From Candidatus Pedobacter colombiensis (GTDB taxonomy: Bacteria > Bacteroidota > Bacteroidia > Sphingobacteriales > Sphingobacteriaceae), in the NCBI GenBank assembly GCA_029202485.1, contig CP119313.1:3720001-3784000 (forward strand): a stretch of DNA of 64,000 nt, written 5' to 3'. The first letter of the stretch is position 1; each line of letters begins with the position of its first letter. Under the pieces are notes generated by a model, which ran no database searches, was not told where the DNA came from, and saw only the letters and a list, made by a program, of their open reading frames with translations. Positions 42,349 through 51,673 of the stretch are shown here, piece after piece. The translations under genes and the position numbers were made by a program.

Positions 42349-43746
42349 ATGATAGTGAATCTCGATTTCAGAACCATACTACTCTCTCTTGTGCTCTGTA
42401 TTTCAACCCCTATATACGCCCAAATTTCATTTTATAATCAACATTATCATAGAGATACCGTTACCAGAGCGCCAATAACAGAGAACCCCGTTAAAAAAAG
42501 ATTTGGTCGCGCCGCTATACTTTTCTCTCTTACAGAAGTAATACCATGGTCATTCGACAGGTATGTGGTTAATGCTGACTTCGCAAGAATCAACATCAAA
42601 GGGATAAGCGAAAATTTAAAGCTCAGCAGCTGGGCATGGGATAATGATTCATTTACCACAAACCAACTGGCCCACCCCAGTCATGGCAGTATATTTTTTA
42701 ACTCTTTCAGATCTAATGGCTATAGCTTTTGGCAATCTATTCCAGCAACAATTGCTGGTAGTTACATTTGGGAAACAGCCGGAGAAAATCAAGCTCCATC
42801 AAAAAACGACTTCTTAAATACAAGTTTCGGAGGCGTTATCATTGGCGAAATAGTTCACAGACTATCCGGAAAACTGATTAATAACCGTAGAAGAGGCTTT
42901 AGAAGGCATGTGAACGAAACCATGGCCTTGTTGATTAATCCGGCCAATGGATTTAACAGAATATTAGACGGAAAGTGGGGGAAAATTCCCAACCCAATGG
43001 ACGTAGATTCCTCAAAAATAGATTTAGAGATTGATGCAGGCCTTAGAAAATTTAACTTGAATGACCACAAGAGTAACTTTAGAGGATATGCCCGTGTAAA
43101 ATTACTATACGGCAGTCCTTTTGAGAATTATAAAATCCCTTTTAGCACCATTACAGTTAATGTCGAAGTTGGAAAAGACGATAGTACTTTTGTAAATGCA
43201 ATAAATGTTTTTGGCTCCATCAAAGGATGGCCGGTTAGCAAGACCGAAAACTCCAGGCACATTGCAGTACTAACCGCCAATTACGACTACATCTTAAATC
43301 AAGCGTTTTCTTACAGCGGGCAAAGTTTTAAAGCCAATTTGTTTTCAGAATTTGGATTAAAAAGTAAAACGAAAATTAATACATCAATAGGTATTGGCCC
43401 GGTATTGTTAGCGGCCATCCCCGAAAAATATTTATTTGATGGTAGAAGCTACGATTTTTGTTCGGGTGTTGGCTTGAATGCCAATGCGGAAATTAATATC
43501 AAGAATATTTTCTTTTATGGGCTGACCTACAACAACGGTTTGTTTCACACATGGAATGGATATACATCCAGCTTTTTCCTACAAAGTCTTTCAAGCGAGC
43601 TTAGATTTAAGTTTATTGATGACCTTTCTTTTTGTACGGAGCCTGGGTATTTTATTTTAAAAGAGAACTATAAAAGTAATGAAAGGGTAACCAGAACCTA
43701 TCCTTATTTAAAAGTAGCCTTAAAATACAACATCAGCATTCAATAG
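42349..43746 (+). CDS. DUF3943-like outer-membrane-associated protein
   Basis: About 465 residues from ATG at 42349, which opens a signal peptide (ILLSLVLCISTPIYAQ). The middle contains AHPSHGSIFFNSFRSNGYSF, then SKNDFLNTSFGGVIIGEIVHRLSG and INPANGFNR, which I associate with DUF3943. The C-terminal half alternates polar and hydrophobic residues like a beta-barrel. It is probably an outer-membrane barrel protein of unknown function. It is alone on its strand, about 80 bp before the next lipoprotein gene. Confidence 0.7.
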   Translation: MIVNLDFRTILLSLVLCISTPIYAQISFYNQHYHRDTVTRAPITENPVKKRFGRAAILFSLTEVIPWSFDRYVVNADFARINIKGISENLKLSSWAWDNDSFTTNQLAHPSHGSIFFNSFRSNGYSFWQSIPATIAGSYIWETAGENQAPSKNDFLNTSFGGVIIGEIVHRLSGKLINNRRRGFRRHVNETMALLINPANGFNRILDGKWGKIPNPMDVDSSKIDLEIDAGLRKFNLNDHKSNFRGYARVKLLYGSPFENYKIPFSTITVNVEVGKDDSTFVNAINVFGSIKGWPVSKTENSRHIAVLTANYDYILNQAFSYSGQSFKANLFSEFGLKSKTKINTSIGIGPVLLAAIPEKYLFDGRSYDFCSGVGLNANAEINIKNIFFYGLTYNNGLFHTWNGYTSSFFLQSLSSELRFKFIDDLSFCTEPGYFILKENYKSNERVTRTYPYLKVALKYNISIQ

Positions 43747-43827
43747 ACACTAACTTAACTGATTAAATAAGAAAATAAATTGTAGCATAATTTGTCTTTT
43801 ACTCGTTTTAGTAAAAAACAATCTAAT

Positions 43828-44358
43828 ATGAACCGAAACTACTACTTATTTATCATGCTGCTAATTGCAAGCATTGTTACTTCCTGCAAAAAAAGCGACA
43901 TCGCTTATGAGAATGGCTTTGATAAGAGCTATAAAGCCTGGCTTGCTTTCAAAGCATCATCTAACAATTCGTACCGTTACAAGGTATATACCTCATCATG
44001 GACTGGTTTCAGCAGTGAAACCACGATTACTGTAAAAGATGGTAAAGTAGTGGAGCGTGTTTATATCGCTAAAACTGTGGAACGACCATCTAACCAGATT
44101 GTTGTACATGAGGAATGGACTGAAGATGTAAATAGCCTCAACACCCATCCAAATGGCTATTCCACATTCACTTTGGATGAAATCTATAACAAAGCCAAGA
44201 CCGAATGGCTATTAAAAAGGAAGGATGCAGACGTTTCTCTGGAGACGAAAAACAATGGGATGATCTCTTCTTGTGGGTATGTGCCAAAAAATTGTGTTGA
44301 TGATTGTTTTTTTGGGATTAGCATCACTTCAATAATGCCCCTTATCGCCTATGACTAA
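43828..44358 (+). CDS. Hypothetical lipoprotein
   Basis: 176 residues from ATG at 43828. The signal peptide ends in a lipobox (LIASIVTSC, with KKSD after the Cys), so the mature protein is a lipoprotein. The body contains YRYKVYTSSWTGFSSETTI and VKDGKVVERVY, a small beta-rich fold similar in style to DUF6174. Cysteines near the C-terminus (C-GYVPKN-C-VDD-C) may form disulfides. Function unknown. Confidence 0.65.
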   Translation: MNRNYYLFIMLLIASIVTSCKKSDIAYENGFDKSYKAWLAFKASSNNSYRYKVYTSSWTGFSSETTITVKDGKVVERVYIAKTVERPSNQIVVHEEWTEDVNSLNTHPNGYSTFTLDEIYNKAKTEWLLKRKDADVSLETKNNGMISSCGYVPKNCVDDCFFGISITSIMPLIAYD

Positions 44359-44399
44359 TCTCGCAATACCTGAAATCATATAAGATTCAGCAGCAAAGT

Positions 44400-44431
44400 A
44401 TTCCCTCCCTATTCTTTTTGGGGAGGGGAAT
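44400..44431. terminator. Bidirectional terminator hairpin
   Basis: ATTCCCTCCC and GGGAGGGGAAT form a GC-rich stem (one bulged G) around a T-rich loop. It sits between the convergent lipoprotein and NmrA-like genes, so it can serve both strands. Confidence 0.65.
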
Positions 44432-44443
44432 ATCATTTATAGC

Positions 44444-45325
44444 TTAACCCTCAAAATGAGCTGCAAATTCTTTAGCGAAATCTTCTAATTTTCTTTTTGA
44501 AAGTATGGGTGGGTTTATATCATAATCTTCCCTCAATTTTCCGCTTCTGACAGCAGTACCCATTTCCACAAAATTTTTGGCTATCTCTTTCGGTAATCCG
44601 CTCTGAATCATTCCATCCAAAGCTTGTTCATCGGTAAACTCCACCCATTTCAGTTCAGGCTTACCGACAGCAGCTCCTAATACGCTTGCAACTTCTCCAG
44701 CAGTGCGTATATCACTGGCAATATAACGAATGCTTTGTCCATTAAACGGTTTCTGTATTTCTTCGGCAGCAACCGCTGCGATATCTTCAGGATGAGCCAT
44801 AATTAATGAAGTAGATTCACCATAATTACCCCCAAGTATTCCAGCGTGTTTAATCATATCAATATTGCCATAAAAATTGACATAAAAATATGCCGGACGT
44901 AAGTGTTTTACAGATACATTTTCAAGACTATTAAAAAGCTGTTCTACATCATGCAATCCTTTTATGGGCCCGGTACCGTCCGATAAATGTGCACCTATAC
45001 TACTTAAGTTTACTACTTTCGAAATTCCCGCGGCCTGGATAGCGGCAACATAATTACGACCTATACCCGAAATATATGCTCTGTAGTCACCTGCTCCGAA
45101 ATTTGGTGGAACCATAGTATAAATAGCATCTGCTCCCGCAAATGCCTTTGTTAAAAAAGCTACGTCAGTGATCGAACCGATAGCAGCTGTGGCTCCTAGC
45201 GCCTCAATAGCTTTTGCCTTATCAGCATTGCTGCTGATGATGGTTACCTGGTGTCCTGCATCGATTAATGCCTGAGCCAATGGTTTACTTATATTCCCTA
45301 AGGAACCTGTTAATGTATATTTCAT
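44444..45325 (-). CDS. NmrA-like NAD(P)-binding protein
   Basis: A 293-residue Rossmann protein. The N-terminal motif is YTLTGSLGNISKPLAQALID with an adjacent HQVTIISSN. Further along come IYTMVPPNF, VNLSSIGAHLSDGTGP and a loop LRPAYFYVNF typical of NmrA-family proteins (regulators or quinone/NADPH reductases such as QorB). The dinucleotide motif has Ser-Leu-Gly-Asn in place of the usual G-x-x-G-x-x-G, so cofactor preference is uncertain. Function unknown beyond that. Confidence 0.82.
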   Translation of the reverse strand: MKYTLTGSLGNISKPLAQALIDAGHQVTIISSNADKAKAIEALGATAAIGSITDVAFLTKAFAGADAIYTMVPPNFGAGDYRAYISGIGRNYVAAIQAAGISKVVNLSSIGAHLSDGTGPIKGLHDVEQLFNSLENVSVKHLRPAYFYVNFYGNIDMIKHAGILGGNYGESTSLIMAHPEDIAAVAAEEIQKPFNGQSIRYIASDIRTAGEVASVLGAAVGKPELKWVEFTDEQALDGMIQSGLPKEIAKNFVEMGTAVRSGKLREDYDINPPILSKRKLEDFAKEFAAHFEG

Positions 45326-45347
45326 CTTTTTATTTTTTAAACTTCTT

Positions 45348-45575
45348 CTACTTTTTTGTCTTCATCCTTTTATTACCCAGATTAGTTTTGGTAACTTCTA
45401 AATCTTCAGCATCTTCAGCCTCACTAATTGACTCATTATCCAGATTTTCCACAGATGGCAACTCTTTACTACTCCGATAGTCAGTACTGCTATGGTAGGT
45501 GGGGATATTCAAATTCTGAGGATTCTCAATATCATACTCTTTAGAACCTGGACCAGGTATTTTATGCTTTTTCAT
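45348..45575 (-). CDS. Small hydrophilic hypothetical protein
   Basis: 75 residues, very polar, with Pro/Gly at the N-terminus (MKKHKIPGPGSKEYDIENPQ), acidic in the middle and a basic end (NKRMKTKK). No signal or membrane segment; probably disordered. It lies 22 bp upstream of the NmrA-like gene on the same strand. Its start codon is sound and its composition is protein-like, but I cannot name a family. Confidence 0.5.
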   Translation of the reverse strand: MKKHKIPGPGSKEYDIENPQNLNIPTYHSSTDYRSSKELPSVENLDNESISEAEDAEDLEVTKTNLGNKRMKTKK

Positions 45576-45756
45576 AAAAACATTGATTTTGAGCTATAAT
45601 AACACCTAGCCCGACGGTTTGTTTTGAAGCGAAGAAGTTCTACATTCACATGATCATTTAGCTTAGGAGCAGACTGTAATAAAAAAGACAATTCACATGT
45701 AATGCCTGATGTAAATATTAAAACGTATATTGACTTTCTATTTATAGACTCTTATT

Positions 45757-48630
45757 ATGTTAAAATCTATCGCTCTAAAATTTATCTCGCTCTGTGGGAT
45801 CTTTTCTTTTTGCTATACACTTTGTACCGGACAATCTACCCGGAGTCTATACAGCTCTTATCTTAAAAGTGCTGCTTATGAATTTCGTCCTGCTAATTTC
45901 CTGTTAGACCAGCGTTTTGAAGAAGCCAGAAATCTTCCACAGATAATTAATGTAAAGATTGAGCAGCTGTCAGACATAGAAAACCTGTTAAATCATCATA
46001 TCGTAAATAATATATATGGCATTAGTCTGGTAACAAAGGACTCCATTAACTTTGATAAATGTATCGGTTTATTGGTCAAATTTCCAAACCTTCAATATCT
46101 TCAAATTGATGACATCCCACTTTTCGGAAATTATAGAAAAAGCAAATTTCAATTACCTGAAGCTATAAAATTACTTTCGCAACTTAAGCTTATAGAATTT
46201 TACGGAAATAAATACCTCGATATGCCTGATGCCATTTCGAAGCTATCGCACTTAAAAAATCTGACGAGTTTGTCGTTTGTATCATATCCTTATGCGCTAC
46301 CACAACAAATGGCTGATCTTGTTAACATTAGATCCGTAAAACTCTCAACTGCAAATCTGGAAGGACTTGAATTAAATAAAGTAAACTGGCAATTGTTAAA
46401 ACTAGCAGGAACGAGTCCGAATATGCTTAATGATGAAGCAATCATCAAAAAGCTTACAACAGTAAAATCCTTGAACGACCTGACATTGGAATATTGTGCC
46501 CTACCCAATGCTAAGGTGATCAGTAAGTTCAAAAATCTTCAATCCTTAGCTATATATTCACCTAAGTTTGCACAGTGGTCCGAACTCTTTACCAATATTT
46601 CGGCTTTAAAAGACTTACAAACACTCTTTGTGGCTGGAGTTACCGATACTACGGAAATGCTAACAGGCATTGAAACACTAAAAAAATTGAAGTCATTAGA
46701 ACTGCGGAACTTCATTTCTTTAAAATCACATCCGGAACAACTAGAAGGCGTAGGCAAACTAAAGAGGCTTCAATCCCTAGAATTACAATCTGGCGACAAC
46801 ATCATCATTCCTGACTTTTTCAAGAATCTTAAAACATTAAAATCATTGACTATTGGCGGAAACGACCTATCTAAAGCAATCAACAGCATTTTTCTATTGC
46901 CATCATTGGATACATTAATCCTCGCTGGCAATGAGCTTAGTGAACTACCGGATTTATCGAAATATGCTTGTACAAAACTAAAAGTGCTTAACCTGCAATT
47001 CAACAAGCTCGTTGTTTTGCCAAGGGCTATTTTAAACTTACCTCAATTGGAAATACTTAATCTGGCTAACAATAAGCTAAAAGAAATTCCGACTAAAGGC
47101 TGGGAACAAATGACCGCATTGAGGAATGTAAATTTCAATACCAATCAAATTACAGAATTTCCTGGGGGATTACAACTGGTTAAAAAGTTAATGATTCTTG
47201 ATCTCTCACATAATAAAATCGGCAATTTCCCTGAATTGGACGGCGATGGTTATCAATTAAAATCGCTAATCATAACCGGAAACCAGTTTGCTCAGCTTCC
47301 TTTAAATATTGGTAAATTTAACCAATTGGAGGTTTTCTGGGCAGACTTCAACAAGTTAATCTCCATCCCCGCTTCACTTGGAGATTGTAAACAACTAAAA
47401 CAGCTTAAACTTAACAACAACTTCATCACTTCCTTGCCTGAAGGCCTCAAAGACACCAAAAATTTAGGGCTGTTGAATATCGGAGAAAATCCTTCAATAG
47501 ACCCAACTTCAGTATTTAATGTGTTGCTATCAATGCCACGAAAATACTTATCAGTAGATCTGAGCAAAATAGGCCTATTGACTATCCCGGCTGATGAAGC
47601 ATGGAAAACCGTAAGCTTTGTCGGGCTTAACTTGAATGGCAATAAACTGACTGCTTTACCTGTTCAATTTGCCGAAATGAAGAGTTATAATAACCTTACG
47701 CTAAATAATAATCCCTTAGGGATTGACCCATTTATTTGTAACAGGCCTATCAAAAATAAATCCGACATGAAGATTTTGTATGAAGAATTAGGTACGCCCC
47801 TACAAAACAACACGGTCTCTAATGCAGAATATGCAATAGCTTTGGCTGAGCGGGTTTCGGATTACTATTGGAGCAAAAAATACAGTAAAGCTATCACCTA
47901 CGCAAATAAAGCTACCTCAATAGACAGTACTGCTTACAAGTCTAAAGTTGACTGGGATGAAATAGGAATCTGTAGATTTAAGATTGGTGACTACAAAGGT
48001 GCTATTAGGGATTTTGATCAGTTTATCATCAAAGAATCAAAAAGAAATATCCACTGGGGAGCAAGCCTGGATCAGGTTGAGCAGTATAAGTCTGATGCCC
48101 ATCAGGCACTTGGAGAAAAAGATAAAGCTGCCGATACCCACATCTATTTTGCAAAGCATCATAACCATATCAATGGTTTTGCCCAGGCATCTGTATTGTA
48201 CAAAGAACTAGGCAATGATAAAAGAGCAAAAGAATTAATGGATACTGTGTTGTTAAGCTACCAGGAACGGACTTTAGCAAATGAAAAATATAAGAATCCT
48301 TTCGATCCTTCTTTTATTGTTGAATATGCAGAAATCCTAATCATTGCAGACCAATTCGCAAAAGCTATTGAATTATTGAATAGTTATGAGGATAGGCGAT
48401 TCCCTAAAAACTACATCCCTATAAAGAATTATCTTTTGAGCACAGCGATGTATCTCCATGGAGAAAAAACTTATGAACAGGCAGAATCGGACCTGATCGA
48501 GAAAAAAAACATCAATGGAAAGGTGACAGGCTGGAGCTTCGATATGTTTAACAACTGGATGAAAATCGCCATCAAATCTGAACAAAAAAAGACACAATTG
48601 CTAGCTCTTCAAAAAGCTGCAACAATTTGA
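45757..48630 (+). CDS. Secreted leucine-rich-repeat protein with C-terminal TPR region
   Basis: 957 residues. A signal peptide spans about residues 1-26 (FISLCGIFSFCYTLCTG). Residues about 95-650 carry roughly twenty LRRs with the LxxLxLxxNxLxxLP pattern (for example LEILNLANNKLKEIP and LMILDLSHNKIGNFPELD). Residues about 685-950 look like TPRs (ALAERVSDYYWSKKYSKAIT, DEIGICRFKIGDYKGAIRDF). No catalytic motif is visible. LRR and TPR regions both bind proteins, so it is probably a periplasmic or surface scaffold; partners unknown. Confidence 0.85.
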   Translation: MLKSIALKFISLCGIFSFCYTLCTGQSTRSLYSSYLKSAAYEFRPANFLLDQRFEEARNLPQIINVKIEQLSDIENLLNHHIVNNIYGISLVTKDSINFDKCIGLLVKFPNLQYLQIDDIPLFGNYRKSKFQLPEAIKLLSQLKLIEFYGNKYLDMPDAISKLSHLKNLTSLSFVSYPYALPQQMADLVNIRSVKLSTANLEGLELNKVNWQLLKLAGTSPNMLNDEAIIKKLTTVKSLNDLTLEYCALPNAKVISKFKNLQSLAIYSPKFAQWSELFTNISALKDLQTLFVAGVTDTTEMLTGIETLKKLKSLELRNFISLKSHPEQLEGVGKLKRLQSLELQSGDNIIIPDFFKNLKTLKSLTIGGNDLSKAINSIFLLPSLDTLILAGNELSELPDLSKYACTKLKVLNLQFNKLVVLPRAILNLPQLEILNLANNKLKEIPTKGWEQMTALRNVNFNTNQITEFPGGLQLVKKLMILDLSHNKIGNFPELDGDGYQLKSLIITGNQFAQLPLNIGKFNQLEVFWADFNKLISIPASLGDCKQLKQLKLNNNFITSLPEGLKDTKNLGLLNIGENPSIDPTSVFNVLLSMPRKYLSVDLSKIGLLTIPADEAWKTVSFVGLNLNGNKLTALPVQFAEMKSYNNLTLNNNPLGIDPFICNRPIKNKSDMKILYEELGTPLQNNTVSNAEYAIALAERVSDYYWSKKYSKAITYANKATSIDSTAYKSKVDWDEIGICRFKIGDYKGAIRDFDQFIIKESKRNIHWGASLDQVEQYKSDAHQALGEKDKAADTHIYFAKHHNHINGFAQASVLYKELGNDKRAKELMDTVLLSYQERTLANEKYKNPFDPSFIVEYAEILIIADQFAKAIELLNSYEDRRFPKNYIPIKNYLLSTAMYLHGEKTYEQAESDLIEKKNINGKVTGWSFDMFNNWMKIAIKSEQKKTQLLALQKAATI

Positions 48631-48664
48631 TTTTGAATAAAATAATACTAAAAACCCATCTAAA

Positions 48665-49156
48665 TTAACCTAATTTCCAATCGGGTCTTTCAAAATGGCA
48701 AGTATATCCGTATGGGTTCTTTTGCAAATAATCCTGATGCTCTGCTTCGGCATTCCAAAAATCAGTTGCCGGAACAACTTCCGTTACAATTTTCCCCGGC
48801 CATATACCAGAAGCATCCATTTCTGCAATTAAAGTCCTTGCAGTTTCTTCCTGTTGCTCATCCATAAAGAAAATGGCCGAACGATAAGAAGTACCAATAT
48901 CATTTCCCTGTCTGTTTCGTGTTGTTGGATCATGAATCTGGAAAAAATATTCAAGAAGTTTACGATACGATAATTGTGCCGGATCAAATATGATCTCTAT
49001 GGCTTCAGCATGTGTCCCGTGATTTCGGTAAGTTGCATGAGGGACATCCCCACCAGTATATCCAACCACAGTTGAAACGACACCTGGATAATGTCTGATT
49101 AATTCTTCTACCCCCCAAAAGCAACCGCCTGCCAGAATGGCTTTTTCAGTATTCAT
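48665..49156 (-). CDS. msrA: Peptide methionine sulfoxide reductase MsrA
   Basis: 163 residues from ATG at 49156 (MNTEKAILAGGCFWGVEE); an upstream TTG-side extension is unlikely. The catalytic motif GCFWG is at residues 10-14, followed by GYTGGDVPHATYRN, HAEAIEI and the HDPTTRNRQGNDIGTSYRSA stretch. It reduces the S-form of methionine sulfoxide in proteins with thioredoxin. It stands divergent to katG with about 157 bp between the starts, which suggests joint oxidative-stress use. Confidence 0.95.
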   Translation of the reverse strand: MNTEKAILAGGCFWGVEELIRHYPGVVSTVVGYTGGDVPHATYRNHGTHAEAIEIIFDPAQLSYRKLLEYFFQIHDPTTRNRQGNDIGTSYRSAIFFMDEQQEETARTLIAEMDASGIWPGKIVTEVVPATDFWNAEAEHQDYLQKNPYGYTCHFERPDWKLG

Positions 49157-49313
49157 ATCATTTTTTTTATTGAACAAAGGTACGGTCTCGTGAATAGATT
49201 TTAGCTATCGTAATATAGAATTAAATGATTGTGATTATTTGTCTCAATACCTTAAATTTATACATACTCAGAACGCTAATTATAAACAAGTTCAATATTC
49301 TAAATTTATAAAA

Positions 49314-51581
49314 ATGGATAAAGAATCAAATGATATCAGCAAATGCCCATTTCATAATGGCAGCATGAAACACAATGTTGGTGGCGGTGGCACCAAAAAC
49401 CGTGACTGGTGGCCCAACCAATTGAAATTAAATATCCTGCGACAGCACTCCTCATTATCCAACCCTATGGGAGATTTCAACTATGCAGAAGCTTTTAAAA
49501 GCCTTGACCTGGAAGCTGTGAAAAAAGACCTTCATGCACTTATGACCGACTCGCAAGATTGGTGGCCGGCAGACTTTGGTCATTATGGCGGTTTGTTTAT
49601 ACGTATGGCCTGGCATAGTGCAGGCACCTATCGTGTAGGTGATGGCCGTGGTGGTGCTGGTGAAGGACAGCAACGTTTTGCGCCCCTTAATAGTTGGCCT
49701 GATAATGTAAGTCTTGACAAAGCCCGCAGACTGCTTTGGCCTATTAAACAAAAATATGGCAGTAAGATTTCCTGGGCTGACCTAATGATTCTTGCAGGAA
49801 ATATAGCGCTCGAATCAATGGGTTTCAAGACATTCGGTTTTGCCGGTGGACGCGCAGATGTATGGGAGCCAAACGATGATGTTTATTGGGGTGCTGAAAG
49901 CACATGGCTTGGTGGCGACCTGCGTTATGGACATGGCTCTGAAGGTACTGAAAAAGAACATGCTGTAGTGGTGACAGACGATAACGCAAACGGAGATATT
50001 CACTCCAGAAATCTGGAAAAGCCACTTGCCGCTGTACAGATGGGGCTCATCTATGTGAATCCCGAAGGTCCTGACGGTAATCCAGACCCTATCTCCGCCG
50101 CGAAAGACATCCGTGATACTTTTGGCCGCATGGCAATGAACGATGAAGAAACGGTTGCTCTGATTGCGGGAGGCCATAGTTTTGGAAAAACACATGGTGC
50201 TGCTCCTGCTACTCATGTAGGCAACGAGCCCGAGGCTACTGATCTGGAGATGCAAGGATTAGGTTGGAAGAACAGTTACGGAACAGGTAAAGGTCCTGAC
50301 GCGATTACAAGTGGACTTGAAGTCATCTGGACAAAAACACCAACCCAATGGAGCCATAATTTCTTTGAAAATCTGTTTGGTTTTGAATGGGAGCTGACTA
50401 AAAGTCCGGCCGGTGCACACCAGTGGGTAGCTAAAGATGCAGGAGATATTATTCCGGATGCATTTGATAGTTCAAAAAAACATGCCCCTACTATGCTTAC
50501 CACCGACCTTTCCTTAAAGCTTGATCCGATATACGAAAAAATATCCCGGCGCTTCCTGGAAAATCCAGATGAATTTGCTGACGCTTTTTCCCGGGCATGG
50601 TTTAAATTAACACATCGTGATATGGGGCCTCGTGCACGTTATCTGGGTCCGGATGTACCGAAAGAGGAACTGATCTGGCAAGACCCTATTCCTGCGGTCG
50701 ACCATAAACTAATAGACGAAAATGACATTGCAGTTTTAAAAGCAAAAATATTAGGATCAGGACTGAACATATCTGAACTGGTTTCCACAGCATGGGGTTC
50801 AGCTTCTACCTTCCGTGGTTCAGACAAGCGCGGTGGGGCTAATGGCGCCCGTATTCGTCTGGCTCCTCAAAAATACTGGCAGGTAAATAATTCATCACAA
50901 TTACAAAAGGTACTTGATGCATTACAAAGTATCCAGAAAGATTTTAACGCGGCACAATCAGATGGTAAAAAAGTTTCTCTGGCAGATTTGATTGTACTGG
51001 GCGGTTGTGCTGGTATTGAAAAAGCAGCTAAGGATGCAGGGCATGAACACATGGTTCCTTTTAGACCCGGCCGCATGGATGCTTCGCAGGAACAAACGGA
51101 TGTTGAATCAATGGGCTACCTGGAACCACTTGCTGACGGTTTCCGCAATTACCGTAGGTCAAAAATCCCTGTATCTACCGAAGAGTTGCTAATAGATAAA
51201 GCGCAATTACTTACACTTACAGCACCTGAATTAACAGTCTTACTGGGGGGGATTCGGGTATTGAACACAAATTTTGATGGTTCCAAACATGGTGTTTTCA
51301 CCTCTCATGTAGGACAGCTAACCAATGACTTCTTTGTAAACCTGCTAGACATGAATACTACATGGAAAGCTTTATCTAATGATAAGGAACTATATGAAGG
51401 CCGTGATCGCGCAACTGGTAATGTAAAATGGACAGCTACACGTGCAGATCTTGTGTTTGGCTCCAACTCAGAACTAAGGGCTATTGCTGAAGTATACGGA
51501 AGCGCAGATGCGCAGCACAAATTTGTGAAAGACTTTGTAGCAGTCTGGGATAAAATTATGAATTTAGATAGATTTGACTAA
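49314..51581 (+). CDS. katG: Catalase-peroxidase KatG
   Basis: 755 residues from ATG at 49314 (MDKESNDISKCPFHNG); the frame continues upstream only to a TTG. It has both KatG halves. The distal site RMAWHSAGTYR holds the Arg, Trp and His; LIYVNPEGPDGNPDP supplies the Tyr of the Trp-Tyr-Met cross-link; and ALIAGGHSFGKTHGA holds the proximal His. The C-terminal half keeps the fold without a heme. It breaks down hydrogen peroxide in the cytoplasm. A clear terminator follows. A leader with CTAT-N6-ATAG near 49206-49219 may be a regulatory site, unproven. Confidence 0.96.
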   Translation: MDKESNDISKCPFHNGSMKHNVGGGGTKNRDWWPNQLKLNILRQHSSLSNPMGDFNYAEAFKSLDLEAVKKDLHALMTDSQDWWPADFGHYGGLFIRMAWHSAGTYRVGDGRGGAGEGQQRFAPLNSWPDNVSLDKARRLLWPIKQKYGSKISWADLMILAGNIALESMGFKTFGFAGGRADVWEPNDDVYWGAESTWLGGDLRYGHGSEGTEKEHAVVVTDDNANGDIHSRNLEKPLAAVQMGLIYVNPEGPDGNPDPISAAKDIRDTFGRMAMNDEETVALIAGGHSFGKTHGAAPATHVGNEPEATDLEMQGLGWKNSYGTGKGPDAITSGLEVIWTKTPTQWSHNFFENLFGFEWELTKSPAGAHQWVAKDAGDIIPDAFDSSKKHAPTMLTTDLSLKLDPIYEKISRRFLENPDEFADAFSRAWFKLTHRDMGPRARYLGPDVPKEELIWQDPIPAVDHKLIDENDIAVLKAKILGSGLNISELVSTAWGSASTFRGSDKRGGANGARIRLAPQKYWQVNNSSQLQKVLDALQSIQKDFNAAQSDGKKVSLADLIVLGGCAGIEKAAKDAGHEHMVPFRPGRMDASQEQTDVESMGYLEPLADGFRNYRRSKIPVSTEELLIDKAQLLTLTAPELTVLLGGIRVLNTNFDGSKHGVFTSHVGQLTNDFFVNLLDMNTTWKALSNDKELYEGRDRATGNVKWTATRADLVFGSNSELRAIAEVYGSADAQHKFVKDFVAVWDKIMNLDRFD

Positions 51582-51588
51582 TATCAAA

Positions 51589-51622
51589 GAGCCCTCTTTG
51601 CAAAAGTAGAGAGGGCTTTCAT
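51589..51622 (+). terminator. Terminator after katG
   Basis: AGCCCTCT (51590-51597) and AGAGGGCT (51610-51617) form an 8-bp GC-rich stem with a 12-nt loop, followed by TTCATTT. It starts 8 bp after the katG stop codon. Confidence 0.75.
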
Positions 51623-51673
51623 TTGATTCCTAAAAGATTAAAAGATATCTTTAATCTGGAAACAAATGGACTA

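Noticed and set aside
49455..50503. Antisense frames of up to 146 codons within katG
   Set aside because: The katG motifs are complete on the plus strand; the antisense frames contain no known domain or start context.
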